From positions 184,995 to 248,994 of the forward strand of contig DATKTO010000019.1 in the NCBI GenBank assembly GCA_035531075.1: DNA of 64,000 bases, in the 5' to 3' direction. Under the pieces are notes generated by a model. The model was not told the origin of the DNA, did not search any database, and saw nothing but the letters and a program-made list of their open reading frames with translations. Below are positions 61,411-64,000 of the stretch, piece by piece. Position 1 is the stretch's first letter. Each line of letters begins with the position of its first letter. This stretch comes from 39-52-133 sp035531075. Lineage in GTDB: Bacteria; Pseudomonadota; Gammaproteobacteria; Burkholderiales; Gallionellaceae. The position numbers were made by a program, and so were the translations under genes.

Positions 61411-62652
61411 TTAACTTTGCGCCACTTCTGCTGGAACGCTATTAGCCTGTGGCTTGCCGCATTGCATGCAATATCGTGCATATACATGCATAAGCGTGTC
61501 GCAATGCCGGCATTTTTTGTATTGAGCGAAACTGCATGAGGGGCAGGCGTGCGCACCATGCGGCAGTTGTTTGCCGCATTTCTGGCAAAGATTTTTAGCA
61601 ATGCGTTTTTCGAGCAGCTTGTCATGCGAGAACAGTTTCTTCTGGAAGAGATAAATCACAAACAGCGCTGCCACAACGGATATGAGCATAAACAGGTAAT
61701 ACCATATTGCAATCAGGTTGAGCGATACCAACAAGTCTGCAATCATCTTCATCAGCCTCTTCGGGATGATGTCGTAAACCGTCTCAATGATCTTGAAGAA
61801 AATAGGAATGCACACGACTACAAGCAGATGAGATGAAACCAGTGTTTGTACATAGCGTGCTTTGCGTATGCTCGCTGCATGCCAGTTATAAATGACAAGC
61901 AAAAGCGGCAGCAGGAAGAGTAGCTGCATGCCGAGCTGCTGCACCGGATACCAGAAATTCATAGTGCGCAGATCAGACTTGAGCTGTTCACGCCCTGCAG
62001 CAGTGAGTGACTGAATATTTTGCCAGAGCGACTTGATTGCCTCAGTCTGGTTAAGGTTTTCGTCCAGCGAAGCCAGCTGTTCCCGCAGCGTGTTCAACGT
62101 GGAAGTAAGCCGCTGTACATCCTGCCTGAGCGCAGATACGTCAGATTTTTCGCTGCTGTTACGCGACGCAATACTCTCCAGCAGCGCTGTGTCATAGCCG
62201 CCCTTGCGGTCATTGATACGCGCTTCAAGCTCGTGCACCTCCCGTTGAAAAGTCTTTCTGTTTTCAAAAAGACGCAGCAACTCTTTGTCTTTTTCTATTT
62301 GATCAATTGCAGCAGCAAAGGGAGAGCAGATTGGATGCTGCCTATTCCTGTTTTCTTTCACCAGCGTTAGCTGATTGCTGTAGCCTGAAATAATATCGTT
62401 AAGATTATCCAGCCGGTTCGTGTTGTTCCAGCTTCTGTGAATAACAATTTCACGACAGGAATAGGAAACATATTCATTTGGAGCAACAAGTTGTCGTGTG
62501 TGCTCATCAAGGCCGTCGAAAACAGAAACCAGAATGAAGATGTCAAGAAACACAAGCACAACAAGCGTGGCTTTGCTCAGTGGCTGTTCGTCACCTAACT
62601 GAAGCAGATGTGATTTAAATCTGCTCGCTTTATTTCTGATCCATGTGAACAT
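61411..62652 (-). CDS. Coiled-coil membrane protein with C-terminal double zinc ribbon
   Basis: A 413-aa protein from ATG at 62652 (an ATG at 62721 would add 23 residues and overlap the preceding gene). One helix near 30-46 is followed by ~180 residues of charged coiled coil ('VHELEARINDRKGGYD', 'LTSTLNTLREQLASLDENL'), then three membrane helices (~240-365). Four CxxC-type pairs close it: CQKC...CPSC and CRHC...CMQC, a double zinc ribbon facing the cytoplasm. I do not recognise a named family. The TRIC-like gene lies directly upstream on the same strand. Confidence 0.72.
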   Translation of the reverse strand: MFTWIRNKASRFKSHLLQLGDEQPLSKATLVVLVFLDIFILVSVFDGLDEHTRQLVAPNEYVSYSCREIVIHRSWNNTNRLDNLNDIISGYSNQLTLVKENRNRQHPICSPFAAAIDQIEKDKELLRLFENRKTFQREVHELEARINDRKGGYDTALLESIASRNSSEKSDVSALRQDVQRLTSTLNTLREQLASLDENLNQTEAIKSLWQNIQSLTAAGREQLKSDLRTMNFWYPVQQLGMQLLFLLPLLLVIYNWHAASIRKARYVQTLVSSHLLVVVCIPIFFKIIETVYDIIPKRLMKMIADLLVSLNLIAIWYYLFMLISVVAALFVIYLFQKKLFSHDKLLEKRIAKNLCQKCGKQLPHGAHACPSCSFAQYKKCRHCDTLMHVYARYCMQCGKPQANSVPAEVAQS

Positions 62653-62707
62653 CGTAACTAAGCTCCCGTGTTGTTGCTCAAAGCCTGAGCCCGGCGTGTT
62701 TTCATCC

Positions 62708-63319
62708 TTATCTATCCGCATGCAAGCGCGGCAAACTGATATGCCAGTGTATCGCCACCAGCCGAATTATAATGATGCAGGCCATCGATAGCAGAATGGC
62801 GATATTGTGGTTGACGCGGTAGCTGTCCAGCACGATCAATAACAAAGCACCGGCGAACGATGCGGTTGCGTAAATATCGGTGCGAAAAATCAGCGGAATC
62901 TCATTGCACAAAATATCCCTGATGACGCCGCCGAACACGCCGGTGATCACCCCCATCAGCGCCGCGATCAACCAGGGCGTGCCCAGTGTGAGGGCGACGC
63001 TGGTGCCGATGACGGTGAAGAGCGCAAGCCCGATGGCATCCGGGATGAGGAAAAAGTTCAACGGCAAGCGCAGGCGCCGGCCAAAGAAGAAGGCGAAGCT
63101 CGCAGCGGCCGCGCCGACCACGACATAGATCGGGTCGTGTACCCAATATACGGGCAAGCGCCCCAGCAGGATATCGCGCAGGGTTCCGCCGCCGATGCCC
63201 GCAATCACCGCAATCACGACAACGCCGAACCAGTCCAGCTCGCGGCGGCGCGCTTCCAGCGTGGCGGTAATCGCGCACACGGCAACCGCGCAAAGATCAA
63301 GCAAATAAATAAAGCTCAT
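62708..63319 (-). CDS. YicG/TRIC-type membrane protein (UPF0126)
   Basis: A 203-aa protein with seven hydrophobic helices in two related halves. The conserved 'GIGGGTLRDILLGR' and 'GVFGGVIRDILCNEIPLIF' motifs, one per half, are the hallmarks of the UPF0126/YadS-YicG family, distant relatives of trimeric intracellular cation channels. Some members transport glycine or cations; function here is unknown. It precedes the coiled-coil zinc-ribbon gene on the same strand, and they may be cotranscribed. Confidence 0.88.
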   Translation of the reverse strand: MSFIYLLDLCAVAVCAITATLEARRRELDWFGVVVIAVIAGIGGGTLRDILLGRLPVYWVHDPIYVVVGAAAASFAFFFGRRLRLPLNFFLIPDAIGLALFTVIGTSVALTLGTPWLIAALMGVITGVFGGVIRDILCNEIPLIFRTDIYATASFAGALLLIVLDSYRVNHNIAILLSMACIIIIRLVAIHWHISLPRLHADR

Positions 63320-63672
63320 GGTTTAAAACCAGACAAAAGAGCGCGTCATTATATGCTTTTGCAAACGCAGAGGAATGGCGTGCGCGAGATCTAAGCAGGA
63401 ATCTCGGGGTAATGCATGACGTAACCCGGTGTGTTGATGAATAGCTGATCGGGGTAGAAATCGCTTTAGTATGAGACTGATATGTGCCCATTCCGGACTG
63501 TCAGAGTATTGGGAAGCGGACGTTGGAACGTTAAATTAAGGGGCGCGCTTTTGCGCGTCCCTCTTGAATGAATATAAATGGACTTCCCACATTCGCAAAG
63601 CGGCTATGCCGCACGGCATCTGATGTGCCAAGATTGAATTCCGGTCAATCTAAATACGAAGGAGAAGCCCAA
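63320..63672. other. Gap and likely left end of an IS110-family element
   Basis: No gene is visible. AGGGGCGCGC-TTTT-GCGCGTCCCT (63539-63562) is a stable hairpin without a U-tract. GCGGCTATGCCGC and GGCATCTGATGTGCC (about 63601-63631) are further small hairpins just before the transposase. This DNA could hold the element's left end and, if it belongs to the IS110 subgroup, the bridge RNA. The boundary of the element cannot be placed. Confidence 0.4.
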
Positions 63673-64000
63673 ATGAATATTACGACAGTTGGTATCGATC
63701 TCGCAAAGGAAATTATCACCGTCTACGCCCAGGATGTACAGGGGCGCTGTGTCATGTCACGCAATTTCAAATTCAAGGAGCTTGCTGAATGGCTGGTGCA
63801 ACTGCCCGAGGGCTGTCTGGTGGGCATGGAAGCATGCAGTTCAGCCCACTACTGGGGCAGGCGCATGCAGGTGATGGGTTTACAGCCACGCCTGATGGCC
63901 GCCGAGTTTGTGCAGGCATTCCGCAAGAGCAAGTCTGCCAAGAATGATCACAATGATGCCGAGGCCATTGCCATTGCAGTACGCCAGCCAACCATGCGTT
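63673..64000 (+). CDS. IS110-family transposase, N-terminal part (cut by window edge)
   Basis: 109 residues are present. 'TTVGIDLAKEIITVYAQD' has the first catalytic aspartate of the DEDD RuvC-like domain; 'LVGMEACSSAHYWGRRM' carries the glutamate; 'SKSAKNDHNDAEAIAIAVRQ' the DxxD pair. The MEACSSAHYW form is common in the IS1111 subgroup, but the deciding C-terminal part (serine motif) is outside the window. GGAG lies 9 bases ahead of the ATG. These elements move as circles guided by a structured RNA. Confidence 0.9.
   Translation, partial: MNITTVGIDLAKEIITVYAQDVQGRCVMSRNFKFKELAEWLVQLPEGCLVGMEACSSAHYWGRRMQVMGLQPRLMAAEFVQAFRKSKSAKNDHNDAEAIAIAVRQPTMR

Overview
The window reads as chromosomal DNA of a betaproteobacterium, most likely in the Nitrosomonadales and probably close to the iron-oxidising Gallionellaceae. 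This rests on protein character and gene order: spoT-rpoZ-gmk-yicC, and kdsD-kdsC-lptC-lptA-lptB-rpoN-hpf-ptsN-hprK-rapZ. A Cyc2-type cytochrome-porin, the outer-membrane Fe(II) oxidase of neutrophilic iron oxidisers, adds weight. The taxon is inferred from gene content; no search was run.

Layout. 1-9.2 kb holds the tail of a pirin-like gene, the stringent-response/nucleotide cluster (spoT, rpoZ, gmk, yicC), a PP2C phosphatase, rdgB-hemW, trmB, thiSG and tRNA-Gly(CCC). 9.2-15.2 kb holds heme A synthase, a TIM-barrel flavoenzyme with a Cys-rich tail, an AsmA-like protein and mutY. 15.2-16.0 kb has no credible gene: a hexanucleotide microsatellite abuts a ~646-bp element with terminal inverted repeats, followed by an orphan gene of less G+C-rich appearance. 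16.8-26.1 kb, all on the minus strand, carries ubiX, a Gx-transporter/NusG-II pair, the incomplete nitrogen-PTS regulators (rapZ, hprK, ptsN), hpf and rpoN, and the LPS transport/KDO genes. 26.3-31.7 kb holds a Kef-type antiporter, a lone prepilin, a histidine-kinase remnant, a rhodanese, the Cyc2-like gene and a candidate small RNA.

31.7-48.6 kb is mostly housekeeping: hrpA, malic enzyme-PTA fusion, patatin, birA-coaX-SPOR, a CAT-anticodon tRNA, ybeY-corC, rluF-like, MarC, a GGDEF-EAL protein and a periplasmic hydrolase. 48.7-57.4 kb is an accessory island: a truncated NorD/CbbO fragment borders a Type I restriction-modification operon (hsdM-hsdS-fic-hsdR) with an embedded Fic protein. 57.6-63.3 kb carries an NTF2-like protein, an unknown helical protein coupled to a CHASE2-adenylate cyclase, and a TRIC/YicG-like channel next to a coiled-coil zinc-ribbon membrane protein. 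The window ends inside an IS110-family transposase.

Repeats stand out. A ~100-bp palindromic dRS3-like repeat occurs twice in opposite orientation (37.97 and 61.18 kb). A CACAGAG-type inverted repeat lies at 7.8 kb. No CRISPR array or rRNA gene was seen. The strongest leads are the Cyc2-like gene with its upstream dyad and downstream sRNA candidate, the TIR element at 15.3 kb, the RM-Fic island with its broken neighbour gene, and the unknown-protein/CHASE2-cyclase pair.
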